Assembly (NCBI RefSeq): GCF_022919115.1
Contig: NZ_CP095072.1
Span: forward strand, 682,001-746,000
DNA from: Gracilibacillus caseinilyticus
GTDB taxonomy: Bacteria > Bacillota > Bacilli > Bacillales > Amphibacillaceae
DNA length: 64,000 nt
Direction: 5' to 3'
The notes beneath the pieces were generated by a model. That model saw nothing but the letters and a program-made list of their open reading frames with translations. It ran no database searches and had not been told where the DNA came from. The translations under genes and the position numbers were made by a program. Shown piece after piece: positions 1 to 10,600 of the stretch (position 1 is the stretch's first letter; each line of letters begins with the position of its first letter).

Positions 1-1439
1 TTGCTGTATTGACACCACTGATGGCTTTGTTAGTTGGCGCCATTGGAGGAATCCTCGTTGTATTTTCTTTACTATTTATTGATCGTGTTTGTAAAGTGGA
101 TGACGCGATTGGTGCTGTATCTGTTCACGGTGTATGTGGTGCCTGGGGGACAATCGCTGTAGGATTATTTGGCACCATGTCACTATTACCAGCGGAATCC
201 AGGATAGCTCAAATTTTAATTCAATGCTTGGGAGTTGTGGTAGCCTTTGTTTGGGCCATCGTTCTAGGTTTCGTCATTTATAAACTGATTGGGTTCTTTA
301 TGAAGGTACGTCCAGAACCCGAAGAAGAAATAGCCGGTTTAAATGTTAGTGAGCATGGCGCATCTATAGCTATGCTTGATACGATTCAATCCATGCAAGC
401 TATTGCGGATTCTGCAGGGGACTTAACCAAAATTATGAAAACTGATCCAGGGGAAGACACATATAAATTGAATATTGCCTTCAATCAAGTGATTAATAAA
501 CTCAATCAATTAGTGAGACAAGTGAAGACGGCATCTCATTATGTAGAAAACTCTGCTGATGATTTGATAGAAGTGACAAGCCGTTTGCAGGAGGATAGTA
601 AAGAACAGGTCCAAACTATTGGTGTGACACATGCCGTATTTCAAGAAACCGACCAACGACTGGAACAAGAATTGGAGCGGGAAAATGAAGTTATAGCTAC
701 TATTCAGCAATTTTTCTCTTCGGTGGAACAAGTCAGCGAAAAAGTGACCACTTTAACGGATGAAATGACGACAGTGAAATCAACGGTAGATAACATTTCG
801 GAAATGAATCAAAACGTCGATGAGACGATGAAAAATTATCGACGTCAAAACGAGGAAATTCAGCAGTTCTCCAATCAAAGTCATTCCGTGATGCAGGTTA
901 TTCGTGATATCGCGGAACAAATCAATTTATTAGCTTTAAATGCCGGTATTGAAGCCGCACATGCTGGCGAATATGGCAAAGGCTTTGCTGTTGTAGCTAA
1001 TGAAATTCGAAAGCTGGCAGAGCAATCGAAACATTCGACGACGGAGATACAAGAAATTATCACCGGAACCGTCGATACGATACAAAAAGGGCAACTTGAT
1101 TTTTCAACCTTTAATGAACAGCTGCAGCATTTATTTGAGCAATTAACGTATATGCCGGAAATATTCCATGTAATGGATCAAGAAGTTCAGGATATCAACC
1201 ATGTAATGGATCATTTTACTGACAATTTAGAGATTATGAGTAAAGACACTTCTGACATGCTCGAAAGCAAGCAGGAACAACGGATAAGCTTCCAGAACAT
1301 GTGCGAGAAAATCGAAATAATCTACGAACAAATGAAAGAAAGCGACGCATCCATTGAAGATATGGCGCAACGCATCGCTCAAATGAAAGAACAGAGCGTC
1401 TTTTTATCTAATAAGGTAAGCAAGTTTACTACTAGCTAA
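1..1439 (+). CDS. Ammonium transporter-chemotaxis receptor fusion (Amt-MCP), 5' end outside window
   Basis: The reading frame is open from base 3, so the gene starts upstream of the window. Counting from the TTG at base 9, residues 1-105 are the last Amt membrane helices, including the signature around [17 protein letters not shown] whose His40 matches the second pore histidine of Amt proteins. Residues 110-117 (GLNVSEHG) are the usual Amt cytosolic tail motif. A HAMP-like stretch follows (about 126-172, GDLTKI...[12 protein letters not shown]), then a long coiled coil with the chemoreceptor hairpin tip (about 301-340, [18 protein letters not shown] and [13 protein letters not shown]). Inference: a membrane sensor that couples ammonium binding or transport to CheA/CheW signalling. 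No second transporter-like subunit is adjacent, and the promoter is not visible. Confidence 0.9.
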   Translation, partial: AVLTPLMALLVGAIGGILVVFSLLFIDRVCKVDDAIGAVSVHGVCGAWGTIAVGLFGTMSLLPAESRIAQILIQCLGVVVAFVWAIVLGFVIYKLIGFFMKVRPEPEEEIAGLNVSEHGASIAMLDTIQSMQAIADSAGDLTKIMKTDPGEDTYKLNIAFNQVINKLNQLVRQVKTASHYVENSADDLIEVTSRLQEDSKEQVQTIGVTHAVFQETDQRLEQELERENEVIATIQQFFSSVEQVSEKVTTLTDEMTTVKSTVDNISEMNQNVDETMKNYRRQNEEIQQFSNQSHSVMQVIRDIAEQINLLALNAGIEAAHAGEYGKGFAVVANEIRKLAEQSKHSTTEIQEIITGTVDTIQKGQLDFSTFNEQLQHLFEQLTYMPEIFHVMDQEVQDINHVMDHFTDNLEIMSKDTSDMLESKQEQRISFQNMCEKIEIIYEQMKESDASIEDMAQRIAQMKEQSVFLSNKVSKFTTS

Positions 1440-1460
1440 AAACTCATAAAAAGCAAGAAT

Positions 1461-1496
1461 GGTTCCCTTGTTCTGGAAAATTAGAACAAGAGAACC
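1461..1496 (-). terminator. Rho-independent terminator of the rib operon
   Basis: A 14-bp near-perfect stem (GGTTCCCTTGTTCT with AGAACAAGAGAACC) lies between the convergent ends of the Amt-MCP gene and ribH. On the minus strand it is followed by a T-rich stretch; the plus side is less T-rich, so it mainly serves ribH but may act both ways. Confidence 0.75.
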
Positions 1497-1512
1497 TTCC
1501 CTCTGTTGCATA

Positions 1513-1980
1513 TTAGCCAATTTCTTTTAACAAGTTTGCCATTTCTACTGCTGATATAGCTGCTTCTGCTCCTTTGTTTCCAGCTTTTGTACCGGCGCGT
1601 TCGATGGCTTGTTCAATCGTATCAGTTGTCAACACACCGAAAATAACCGGAATTCCTGCGCTCATGGATACACTTGCTACTCCTTTAGATACTTCATTGC
1701 TGACATAATCAAAATGTGGCGTCGATCCGCGGATCACTGTTCCTAATGTAACGACCGCATCATACTTTCCTGATTCTGCCATTTTCTTCGCTACTAAAGG
1801 TATTTCGAAAGCTCCTGGTACCCAAGCAATTTCAACATCTTGTTCTGATAAACCGTGACGACGCAAGGCATCTTCTGCCCCAGCTAAAAGCTTGCCAGTG
1901 ATAAATTCATTAAACCTGCCTACAACGATCCCTACCTTTAATCCCGTACCGACTAAATTACCTTCATATGTTTTTCCCAT
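1513..1980 (-). CDS. ribH: 6,7-dimethyl-8-ribityllumazine synthase
   Basis: Condenses 5-amino-6-ribitylaminouracil with dihydroxybutanone phosphate to make lumazine, the penultimate step of riboflavin synthesis. The 155-residue length is normal for the family. Visible motifs are [13 protein letters not shown] near the N terminus, [10 protein letters not shown] around residue 54, and [16 protein letters not shown] around 80-95, which carries the substrate-binding Arg and catalytic His. It is the last gene of ribD-ribE-ribBA-ribH, 2 bp after ribBA, so it is translated from the shared FMN-riboswitch transcript. It is expected to form the icosahedral capsid-like shell together with RibE, as in other Bacilli. 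Confidence 0.98.
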   Translation of the reverse strand: MGKTYEGNLVGTGLKVGIVVGRFNEFITGKLLAGAEDALRRHGLSEQDVEIAWVPGAFEIPLVAKKMAESGKYDAVVTLGTVIRGSTPHFDYVSNEVSKGVASVSMSAGIPVIFGVLTTDTIEQAIERAGTKAGNKGAEAAISAVEMANLLKEIG

Positions 1981-1982
1981 GT

Positions 1983-3203
1983 TTAAATTCCTCCTCCGTT
2001 TTGATTACCTGTGATATGCAATAAATGATCTAGTTTTTCTACTTTTGTACGCAAATAAATCTCATTATTTTTATTTGCAGGTATTTCAATTGCTTTTCGA
2101 CCAACCAATTCTAACCCGTATTCTTCCATACTGGACAATTTACGAGGATTATTCGTTAATAAATGCAGTTTCCCTACACCTAAATCTCGTAGTATTTGGA
2201 CACTGATCGCATAGTCTCGTAAATCATCCGGGAAACCTAACTGATGATTAGCTTCAACCGTGTCATAGCCTTCTTCCTGAAGTTTATAAGCTTTCATTTT
2301 GTTGACTAATCCAATACCTCTTCCCTCTTGCCTCATGTATACCAGCACGCCTCGTTTCGCGTTTTGAATTTCCTCTAACGCTTTTTCCAATTGAGGTCCA
2401 CAATCACATCGTTCCGAGCCGAACACATCTCCTGTTAAACACTCCGAATGAATTCGGACTAGTGTCGGCTGATCCGCTTGTAAATCACCAGTATAAAGGG
2501 CTAGATGTTCTTGGCCAGTATATTTTTCTGTATAGGCAACCAGTTTGAAATCACCAAATGAAGTGGGCAAATTTATCTCCGTTTCTTTCACAATTAATTG
2601 ATCATAGCGTTTACGGTATTGAATTAACTCTTGTATCGTAATCATTGGCATATCATGTTTTGCAACGATTCTCTCCAAATCGGGCTGACGTGCCATTGAG
2701 CCATCTTCATTCATAATCTCACAAATAACTGCAACAGGCTGCGATCCAGCTAGGCGTGCCAAATCGATCGCTGCTTCTGTATGGCCGGTTCTTTCTAAGA
2801 CCCCTGCTGTTTTTGCAATTAAAGGGAAGATGTGACCCGGTCGTTTGAATTCCGCTGCTGTTGTTGTCTGGTCAACGAGTTTCTGTACTGTTAATGCCCG
2901 TTCCTGTGCACTGATACCGGTTCTGGTTGTATGATAATCAATACTGACAGTAAAATTGGTGCCATGTGTATCGGTATTGTTTGTTACCATTTGACCTAAT
3001 TGAAATCGATCCGCATAGTCCTTCGTCATCGGCGTACAAATCAGACCACGCCCCTCTTTTGCCATAAAATTAATTACATCAGGGGTTGTATGTTCTGCCA
3101 GGGCAATAAAGTCGCCTTCGTTCTCACGATCCTCATCATCCATGACAATTACGATTTCTCCTTTTCGAAGTGCTGTTATCGCTGCTTCTACTGAATGCTT
3201 CAT
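1983..3203 (-). CDS. ribBA: Bifunctional 3,4-dihydroxy-2-butanone-4-phosphate synthase / GTP cyclohydrolase II
   Basis: Supplies both precursors of lumazine. The N-terminal half (about 1-200) is the DHBP synthase, recognisable by [16 protein letters not shown] near residue 22 and the [13 protein letters not shown] motif. The C-terminal half (about 205-400) is GTP cyclohydrolase II, with [20 protein letters not shown] holding the three zinc cysteines and the [10 protein letters not shown] motif. The 406-residue length matches Bacillus RibBA. A strong Shine-Dalgarno (GGAGGTG) precedes the ATG. It is the third gene of the rib operon, between ribE and ribH. Confidence 0.98.
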   Translation of the reverse strand: MKHSVEAAITALRKGEIVIVMDDEDRENEGDFIALAEHTTPDVINFMAKEGRGLICTPMTKDYADRFQLGQMVTNNTDTHGTNFTVSIDYHTTRTGISAQERALTVQKLVDQTTTAAEFKRPGHIFPLIAKTAGVLERTGHTEAAIDLARLAGSQPVAVICEIMNEDGSMARQPDLERIVAKHDMPMITIQELIQYRKRYDQLIVKETEINLPTSFGDFKLVAYTEKYTGQEHLALYTGDLQADQPTLVRIHSECLTGDVFGSERCDCGPQLEKALEEIQNAKRGVLVYMRQEGRGIGLVNKMKAYKLQEEGYDTVEANHQLGFPDDLRDYAISVQILRDLGVGKLHLLTNNPRKLSSMEEYGLELVGRKAIEIPANKNNEIYLRTKVEKLDHLLHITGNQNGGGI

Positions 3204-3214
3204 CTTAGCACCTC

Positions 3215-3847
3215 CTAAAATCCATAGTTTCTTAATTTTTCTGCTGTGATGCCTGTCTGTTGATCTCTTGTTTCCAATAATCTCTCCATATATTTTGCTA
3301 ACATATCGAATTCAATATTCACGATGTCTCCTTGTGTTTTCGCACCTAGAATTGTCGCCTGTTGCGTTTCCGGGATTAAGGAAATCGTAAAGCCTTTATC
3401 ATCGACACCAAATACGGTAAGCGATGTACCATCCACCGATATAGATCCTTTCATCGCAATATAACGTGTATCCGTGACAGTGATATAAAAGTATTTCGCA
3501 TTATCCTCTGTCCATGTCCGTTCGATTTTACCAGTCGCATCAACATGACCGGAGACAAAATGACCGCCAAATCGGCCATTAGCATGCATGGCTCTTTCCA
3601 GGTTCACTTTGGACATAGGGGTGAGCCTTGCTAACGATGAACCTCGAAACGTTTCCGGTATTACATCTACGGTAAAGCAATCTGCTGTAAAACTGGTAAC
3701 GGTTAGACAGACCCCATTAACAGAAATACTGTCCCCAATATGAACATCTGCTGTTACTTTTTTCCCTTCGATTTTTAATTGTAAAGCTTGATTTTGTTGA
3801 GTGATCGAGAGCAGTTTCCCTTTCTCCTCTACAATGCCAGTGAACAC
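3215..3847 (-). CDS. ribE: Riboflavin synthase alpha chain
   Basis: Dismutates two lumazine molecules to riboflavin. It consists of two tandem lumazine-binding barrels: [10 protein letters not shown] starts the first, and [18 protein letters not shown] marks the second repeat at about residues 93-110. The start is GTG: the stop of ribD and this start overlap as TAGTG, with AAAGGAGG just upstream, so the two are translationally coupled. Length (210 aa) is typical. The name follows Bacillus usage (ribE, formerly ribB in some species). Confidence 0.97.
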   Translation of the reverse strand: MFTGIVEEKGKLLSITQQNQALQLKIEGKKVTADVHIGDSISVNGVCLTVTSFTADCFTVDVIPETFRGSSLARLTPMSKVNLERAMHANGRFGGHFVSGHVDATGKIERTWTEDNAKYFYITVTDTRYIAMKGSISVDGTSLTVFGVDDKGFTISLIPETQQATILGAKTQGDIVNIEFDMLAKYMERLLETRDQQTGITAEKLRNYGF

Positions 3848-4938
3848 TATGCTTCCTCCTTTGGAATAGCGACAATCTTGATATCCGGACCAAGCTGTTC
3901 CACACTTTCAAACGTCAAATTTTGTGCGTCGCTCATCCACTCCGGTGATTGTCCACCGATGACAGATTGCGCATTTTTGCCGCCTAATAATTTTGGTGCA
4001 ACATACCAGTGACATGTATCGAATAACTCTTTTTGCAAAAAGGACTGGTGGATGCTCGCCCCTCCTTCTACATAGATCGATTGAATCTTCTCTTCCTTGA
4101 GCATGACTAGCACTTCCTCGATGTCTATCGTTTCCAGCGGTATAGATAGAACCCGAACGTGCGGATATTGTTTCTGAAACGCTCTTCTGTCTGCTTGTTC
4201 GGTGCACACTACCCATGTCGGTGCATCTTGGTTGAAAATGTGATAATTACCATCCTTGAGTGATAAATGGGTATCTAAAATAAGACGAATCGGATTTTTT
4301 CCACCTTTGGGGAGGCGAGTTGTAAGATTTGGGTTATCTTGCTTCACTGTATTCTTTCCAACTAAAATCGCATCGTGCTGATGACGTTGTTTATGAACAT
4401 CTTCTCTTGCCTGCTCTGACGTAATCCACTTGCTGTTCCCTGTTACGGTAGCTGTCTTGCCATCTAAAGTCGTCGCAGCCTTTAAGGTCACAAAGGGACG
4501 TTTTTTCTGATGAAAGTGAAAGAAGTGCCGGTTGATACGAAGCGCCTGCTGTTCACAGATTCCCGTCTCCACTTCAATACCTGCCTCCTCCAGTATCGCT
4601 ACGCCTTTGCCAGCTACTTTTGGATTAGGATCCAGGCAGGCTATATATACTTTTTTGACCTTGCTTTGTACGAGTAGTTCTGCACAAGGAGGTGTCTTGC
4701 CATAATGAGCACACGGTTCGAGCGTAACGTACACATCGGCGCCTTCTGCTTTTTCTCCAGCCTGTGTGATGGCATGAACTTCTGCATGTGCCTCGCCAGC
4801 TTTTAAATGAGTGCCGACACCTAAAAGTTCACCGTTTTTGACAATGACTGCACCTACAGATGGATTTGGGCTTGTTTGTCCGATTGTGCTTTCAGCAAGA
4901 TGCAATGCCAGTTCCATCCACTCTTCATTTGATTTCAT
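3847..4938 (-). CDS. ribD: Riboflavin-specific deaminase / 5-amino-6-(5-phosphoribosylamino)uracil reductase
   Basis: Catalyses the deaminase and reductase steps after GTP ring opening. The N-terminal domain (1-145) is a zinc-dependent cytidine-deaminase fold with HAEVHAI (zinc His, catalytic Glu at about residues 51-53) and PCAHYGKTPPC (zinc cysteines). The C-terminal domain (about 150-363) is the NADPH-dependent RibD_C reductase, with KAATTLDGKTAT and YVEGGASIHQSFL. First gene of the rib operon; the start ATG has AAAGGTGAT upstream and lies about 48 bp after the leader terminator. Confidence 0.98.
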   Translation of the reverse strand: MKSNEEWMELALHLAESTIGQTSPNPSVGAVIVKNGELLGVGTHLKAGEAHAEVHAITQAGEKAEGADVYVTLEPCAHYGKTPPCAELLVQSKVKKVYIACLDPNPKVAGKGVAILEEAGIEVETGICEQQALRINRHFFHFHQKKRPFVTLKAATTLDGKTATVTGNSKWITSEQAREDVHKQRHQHDAILVGKNTVKQDNPNLTTRLPKGGKNPIRLILDTHLSLKDGNYHIFNQDAPTWVVCTEQADRRAFQKQYPHVRVLSIPLETIDIEEVLVMLKEEKIQSIYVEGGASIHQSFLQKELFDTCHWYVAPKLLGGKNAQSVIGGQSPEWMSDAQNLTFESVEQLGPDIKIVAIPKEEA

Positions 4939-4985
4939 GTCATCACCTTTTCATAAATTAGATTTCACCGCTTTTTAAAATAAGA

Positions 4986-5017
4986 AAAAGCCCTAGGCAA
5001 ACAGACCTAGGGCTTTT
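4986..5017 (-). terminator. Leader (riboswitch) terminator upstream of ribD
   Basis: Perfect 12-bp stem (AAAAGCCCTAGG / CCTAGGGCTTTT) with an 8-nt loop, followed on the minus strand by a T-rich tract. It lies between the FMN aptamer and ribD, so it is the likely expression platform: FMN binding should favour this hairpin and stop transcription before ribD. Confidence 0.85.
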
Positions 5018-5166
5018 GTGTATTATTCATAGTAAAGTACTTGGTTTTATCGTTAAATCTACAGCTCTTTTCACGCGGTGTATGCATAAAAAAGCAATTC
5101 TAATAACAGAATCAGCACAAACCGCAACAAATAGGCTTTTCACATAGAAAAGTCGATATATCACCA

Positions 5167-5318
5167 ATTTCCTTTTCCCATCCAGACTTTAACTGTCGGC
5201 TTTGGATTCACACCAAATCCACCTTCACATCACGAGAGATGCTCCGGGTCACGGACTGAAGAGTAAAAATACTCTATCACCGTCGGTCGGGAATTGCACC
5301 CTGCCCCAAAGGAATGTT
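5167..5318 (-). ncRNA. FMN riboswitch (RFN element)
   Basis: Read on the minus strand, the sequence contains the conserved RFN blocks: GGGGCAGGGTGCAATTCCC, then GACCGACGGT, then GTCCGTGACCC, the GGTGTGAATCC block and finally the GATGGGAAAAGGA 3' block. TTCCTTT at the 5' side and AAAGGAA at the 3' side form the closing P1 helix. It precedes the four riboflavin genes and a strong terminator. About 150 nt separate aptamer and terminator, longer than usual; a weaker hairpin (around 5083-5130) lies in between. Confidence 0.95.
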
Positions 5319-5342
5319 ATTCGTATATTTTATTATGGAAAT

Positions 5343-5371
5343 AGTATATAGAATTTTGCTTGAGATTGCAA
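5343..5371 (-). promoter_or_regulatory. Sigma-A promoter of the rib operon
   Basis: On the minus strand TTGCAA (-35, 5366-5371) and TATACT (-10, 5343-5348) are spaced by exactly 17 bp, placing the transcription start near 5336, just before the riboswitch P1 helix. Confidence 0.7.
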
Positions 5372-5457
5372 AGTTTTTGTTTTACTATTCAATGGGAAAA
5401 TGTGTTAATATAATGACGAAGTCTAATTTAACAAAAACCTAATAGACAATTAAAATA

Positions 5458-5498
5458 AAAAAGTTGTCCGCGAGATTTCTTCTTATGGACAACTTTTT
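5458..5498 (-). terminator. Terminator downstream of murB
   Basis: Stem AAAAAGTTGTCC / GGACAACTTTTT around a 17-nt loop, with A/T tracts on both sides, so it could act on both strands. It ends about 90 bp after the murB stop. Confidence 0.75.
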
Positions 5499-5590
5499 GC
5501 CTTTTCACTTTGAAATGGTCACAAGGTTCGATCTTATGTACGCTTTTTTCTACATTCATATAATTTTGTCCATAAGATCCTACATCCTTG

Positions 5591-6502
5591 CTAGTCTTCT
5601 CCCAATATCCGAACCTCACGTTCAAGGGCCACACCATAGCGGGCTTTCACTTCTTTTTGGACCATTTCGATGACACCGATGTAATCTGTAGCTGTTGCAT
5701 TATTTTTATTGACGATGAAACCGGCATGCTTGGTTGATACTTCTGCACCGCCAATACCCTTACCTTGCAGCTCACTATCCTGAATCAATTTGCCGGCAAA
5801 ATAGCCTGGTGGACGTTTAAAGACACTGCCGCAAGATGGATATTCCAATGGTTGTTTTGACTCACGTTTATAGGTGAGATCATCCATGGCTGCTTTTATT
5901 TCGCCCACATCGCCAGGCATCAACGAAAAGGTTGCTTCTAAGACAATATAGCCTTTTTCTGCAATATTACTGGTGCGATAATCTAAGTCAAATGCTGCTG
6001 CTGGTAAACGGTGAACATCACCCGCTACATCTACAACCAATGCACTTTCCAGACAGTCTTTCACTTCACCGCCGTAGGCACCAGCGTTCATGTACAATGC
6101 ACCGCCGACAGTTCCAGGAATACCGCATGCAAACTCCAAGCCTGTTAACTTCTCTTGTAAGGCAAAACGAGAAGCATCAATAATACGTGCCCCACTCTCC
6201 GCAATCACACTATCCTCTTGTCGATGGATTGCAACAAAACGTTTCAAACTCAAGACAAGTCCTCGTATGCCGCCATCTCTAACTATCACATTCGAACCGT
6301 TCCCAAGCATGGTGAATGGCACTTCTGTTTGATTAGCATAGCGAATGATGGCCTGCACTTCTTCAATCGATGATGGAGTAACAAAAAAATCTGCATTTCC
6401 ACCCAGTTTCGTATAGGTATGGTTCTTTAATGGTTCATCTATCAAAATATGTTCTGGACGTATGATGTTTCGTAAGTCTTTCATTACTTCTGTTTTATTC
6501 AT
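5591..6502 (-). CDS. murB: UDP-N-acetylenolpyruvoylglucosamine reductase
   Basis: FAD/NADPH enzyme that makes UDP-N-acetylmuramic acid for peptidoglycan. The FAD domain shows [11 protein letters not shown] (30-40), [13 protein letters not shown] (66-78) and [21 protein letters not shown] (127-147). The substrate domain has GSVFKRP with the proton-donor Ser226, and the C-terminal EREVRI contains the conserved Glu (E296). Length 303 residues equals that of Bacillus MurB. It stands alone between the rib and arginine operons with its own promoter; ATG is preceded by AAAGGG. Confidence 0.97.
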   Translation of the reverse strand: MNKTEVMKDLRNIIRPEHILIDEPLKNHTYTKLGGNADFFVTPSSIEEVQAIIRYANQTEVPFTMLGNGSNVIVRDGGIRGLVLSLKRFVAIHRQEDSVIAESGARIIDASRFALQEKLTGLEFACGIPGTVGGALYMNAGAYGGEVKDCLESALVVDVAGDVHRLPAAAFDLDYRTSNIAEKGYIVLEATFSLMPGDVGEIKAAMDDLTYKRESKQPLEYPSCGSVFKRPPGYFAGKLIQDSELQGKGIGGAEVSTKHAGFIVNKNNATATDYIGVIEMVQKEVKARYGVALEREVRILGED

Positions 6503-6552
6503 GAAATCAACCCTTTAGTATACTATTGTGTTTTGCTACACAATTAATCTTT

Positions 6553-6582
6553 ATTATAGCAAGAATAAAATATGACCTGCAA
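6553..6582 (-). promoter_or_regulatory. Sigma-A promoter of murB
   Basis: Minus-strand TTGCAG (6577-6582) and TATAAT (6553-6558) with 18-bp spacing, about 50 bp upstream of the murB ATG. Confidence 0.6.
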
Positions 6583-6656
6583 ACTTGATCAAATAAAAAG
6601 TGTATACTTCTTATTTCGTGCTGAAGTCCGATTTTATGACTTATATAACAGAAAAA

Positions 6657-6682
6657 AGCTAGGCCTATAACTAGACCTAGCT
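6657..6682 (-). terminator. Terminator overlapping the argF stop codon
   Basis: Stem AGCTAGG(C)CTA / TAG(A)CCTAGCT followed on the minus strand by TTTTTTCTGTT. The argF TAG stop (6677-6679) lies inside the stem, so the last codons and the terminator share bases. Confidence 0.8.
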
Positions 6683-7612
6683 CATTAATGCTACCATTAG
6701 CGCTTTTTGTGCATGCAAACGATTCTCAGCTTCCTGGAATACTACCGATTGTGGTCCATCGATTATTTCTGCTGTCACTTCTTCCCCTCTGTGAGCTGGT
6801 AAGCAGTGCATGAAGATGGCATCGGACTGGGCATGTGCGAACAACGCACTATTGACTTGGTATTCAGCAAATGCTTTTTCTCGTTCAATCTGTTCAGCTT
6901 CTTGCCCCATACTTGCCCACACATCAGAATAGATTACATCAGCATCTTTTACCGCTTCTACGGCATCTTCGGTTACGACCACCTCCGATCCGTCTGCGAA
7001 CGATTTCGCCAATTCAATGATTTCCGTTTTCGGCTGATAATCCTTCGGTGCCGCAATGGCCACATCTAATCCCATTTTGGCACAGCCGATCATCAAGGAA
7101 TGAGCCATGTTATTGCCGTCACCGATATAAGCTAATTTCAATCCGTCGAGCTTGCCTTTTTCCTCTTTGATTGTTTGTAAATCTGCTAACACTTGGCAAG
7201 GATGATAATTATCTGTTAAACCATTAATGACCGGGATCGAAGCATTTTCCGCAAGATCCTCCACATCCTTCTGGGAGAAAGTACGGATCATAATCCCGTC
7301 TAAATAGCCTGATAAAACTTTAGCAGTATCTGAAATCGGCTCACCTCTTCCGATCTGGATATCATTGGCGCTCAAAAATAAGCCAGTTCCGCCGAGTTGA
7401 TAAATCCCCGCTTCAAAGGAAACACGGGTACGAGTAGACGATTTTTCGAAAATCATCCCTAGTGTTTTTCCTTTGAGTGGCTGGTAGACTTCACCGTTCT
7501 TACGCTTTTGTTTAATTTGATCCGCTAATTCTAGTAGATAGGCAATCTCTGCTTTCGAATAATCGGCAAGCGTCAAAAGATCTCTACCCTTTAACTGTTC
7601 TTGAAAACTCAA
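6677..7612 (-). CDS. argF: Ornithine carbamoyltransferase
   Basis: Makes citrulline from ornithine and carbamoyl phosphate. Carbamoyl-phosphate motif SSTRTRVSFEAG (58-69), the DNYHPCQVLADL block and the ornithine-side HCLPAHRGEEVT signature are present. 311 residues is normal. The start is a TTG that overlaps the carB stop (TTGA), with AAAAGGAG 11 nt upstream; no in-frame ATG fits. It is last in carA-carB-argF, so the enzyme is co-made with the synthetase of its substrate. Confidence 0.96.
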   Translation of the reverse strand: MSFQEQLKGRDLLTLADYSKAEIAYLLELADQIKQKRKNGEVYQPLKGKTLGMIFEKSSTRTRVSFEAGIYQLGGTGLFLSANDIQIGRGEPISDTAKVLSGYLDGIMIRTFSQKDVEDLAENASIPVINGLTDNYHPCQVLADLQTIKEEKGKLDGLKLAYIGDGNNMAHSLMIGCAKMGLDVAIAAPKDYQPKTEIIELAKSFADGSEVVVTEDAVEAVKDADVIYSDVWASMGQEAEQIEREKAFAEYQVNSALFAHAQSDAIFMHCLPAHRGEEVTAEIIDGPQSVVFQEAENRLHAQKALMVALMS

Positions 7613-10600
7613 GGCATTGCACGCTCCTTTTTGTTTAATTGTAATTGGCTCTTGCGATGTTGTTGGATCGATAATGGCGCTTCTAACGTTTCTGTTGTTG
7701 CTTTTAAGTAAGTCGTTAACGTGTCGTTTGCTGTAAAGTGCAATGTATCAGAACGTAACGCGGCTTCACGTAATAGCATGTGGCTATCTTTTTCTCCATT
7801 TCGATGGGTATCTGCAATAAATGCATATTTCTCATCGAGACAATGCTGCTTTGCATTTTTGACCTCTGTGATTTGTGCTACCGGAATTCCTTGATCCGTT
7901 AATAATATGGCTGTTTCTTCGTCTGCTTCAATCGCTGCTGGAACTGATTTTAATTTCTTGATCAATTTTTTATCGAGTTTCGTTAACGATAAGAAAATGA
8001 CATCCTGATCATTAAGTTTCTTTAAACTGTCTTCCTTCCAGCCGAACGCTTTGGCCATTGCTTGCTCAACAGTTGATCCAAGACCAATTGCTTCACCCGT
8101 TGACTTCATTTCAGGTCCTAAAATTGGATCAACTCCTGGCAACTTATTGGTAGAGAAGACCGGCATTTTCACTGCATAATAAGGCATTTCTTCATGCAAA
8201 CCAAGCTTCCAATCCTGATCAGCCAATGCTTCCCCCATCTGAACGCGTGTTGCAAGATCAACCATCGGCACACCCGTTACCTTACTTGCAATTGGTACCG
8301 TACGGGAAGCACGAGGATTCACTTCTAATACGTAAATCGTCTGACGGTCTTCACTAATCACAAATTGAATATTCATGATCCCTTTCACTTTCAATTCTTG
8401 TGAGATCTTTTGAGCGTATTGTTCAATTTGCTGTTTGTGTGCTTCTGTTAAACTAGGCGCTGGAAAAATGGCTACACTGTCTCCTGAGTGTACCCCCGCT
8501 TTTTCAACGTGCTCAAAAATTCCTGGGATTAAGATATCAGCACCATCACAAATAGCATCAATCTCTACTTCATATCCTTCAATATAACGATCGATTAATA
8601 ATGGGAAAATGCGATTATCATGTGCTTTTTCCTGTAAATCAGTTAAATAGTCGATCAGTTGTGTTTCATTATGCAAAATCACCATGCCTTGGCCACCAAT
8701 CACGTATGACGGACGCATCAGAACCGGATAACCGATCTCCTGTGCTACAGCTTTCGCATCTTCGACTGCTGTTACTGTATCACCCGGAATATGCGGGATG
8801 TGCAGTTTTTGTAAAAGTTGATAGAAAAGATCACGATCTTCCACCGCTTCAATAGCTTCTAGGGCTGTTCCAACAATCGGCACGCCTGCTTTCTGTAATC
8901 CATCTGCTAAATTAATCGCAGTCTGGCCACCGAATTGTACTAATACACCTTGCGCTTGTTCTTTGCGAATCACATGTAATACATCTTCTACCGTTAACGG
9001 TTCGAAATACAAGTGATCGGCGGTATTGAAATCGGTACTGACTGTCTCTGGATTATTATTAATAACGACAGCATCTATTCCTTGGCCTTGTAACGATTTA
9101 GCAGCATGAACCGAACAATAATCAAATTCAACCCCTTGTCCGATCCGGATAGGACCAGACCCGAGCACTACCATTCGTTTATCTCCTTGTAAGGATTCGA
9201 CCTCATCCCATTCATTCCAGGAGCTGTAGAAATATGGTGTTTCTGCTGAAAATTCTGCTGCACATGTATCAACCATCTTATAAGACGGCGACAAATTTTC
9301 TTCTTTTATTTTTTGTTGAATATCGGCTACTGTTACATCCAGCAATTTCGCTAGTGTAATGTCAGAAATACCAAACGATTTTGCTTCTTTTAATGTTGCC
9401 GCCTCGGCCTGGCTCCAACCTGTTGAAGCAATTTCCTTCTCTTTTTGAATCATCGCTTCTAACTCATATAAAAAGTAATTGTTGATCGCAGTAATGGCAT
9501 GAATGTCAGCCACTGTCATTCCTCTTCGCAGAGCTTCAGCAACGATAAACATCCGTTCATCTGTCGCTTGATCTAACGCTGTATGCAACGCTTGATCTGA
9601 TAGTTTTTCGACACCAGGCAAGTGCAATGAGTCCAATCCGATTTCTAAGGAACGAATCGCTTTATTGATGGCCATCGGGAAGTTACGAGCAAGTGCCATG
9701 ACCTCTCCTGTTGCTTTCATCTGCGTTCCAAGTAAACGATCTGCTTGCGTAAACTTATCAAAAGGCCAGCGCGGAATTTTGGCTGCAATATAATCAATGG
9801 CAGGCTCAAAGCTAGCGTATGTGTCACCAGTAATCGGATTGATAACTTCATCCAAGTGGTATCCAAGTGCTACTTTTGCCGCAATTTGAGCGATGGGATA
9901 GCCTGTTGCCTTTGATGCCAGCGCACTGGAACGGCTTACCCGCGGATTTACTTCAATAATAATATAGTCATCATTTTCCGGATTTAATGCGAACTGGATA
10001 TTACATCCACCTATAACGCCTAATTCACGAATAACTCTGACAGACGAAGTACGCAACATTTGATATTGGCGATCCGTTAATGTTTGTGAAGGTGCCACAA
10101 CAATACTGTCACCAGTATGGACACCGACCGGATCGAAGTTTTCCATGTTACATACGATGATGCACGTATCATTAGAGTCGCGCATTACTTCATATTCGAT
10201 TTCCTTCCAGCCTTTTACACTTTGCTCAATAAGCACCTGGCTGATCGGACTGTAATGCAGACCATTCTTCACTATTTGACGTAATTGCGCTTCGTCATCT
10301 GCAATGCCACCGCCAGCACCACCTAGCGTATAGGCAGGGCGAACGATCATTGGATAACCGACTTTACTAGCAAAAACGACTGCCTCTTCAACAGAAGAGG
10401 TTGAAAGACTTTCGGCAGTTGGTTCACCGATATCCTTCATCATCGACTTAAATATTTCACGATCTTCCCCTTTTTGGATCGTTTCAAGTGGTGTTCCTAA
10501 TAATGTCACCTGATACTTTTCCAAAACACCCGCTTCATCTAGTAAAACCGCCATGTTTAACCCGGTTTGTCCGCCTAATGTTGGTAAGATTCCATCAGGT

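Noticed and set aside
5428..5673. Frames of 69 codons on both strands downstream of murB
   Set aside because: They overlap the terminator hairpin and the 3' end of murB and lack start signals.
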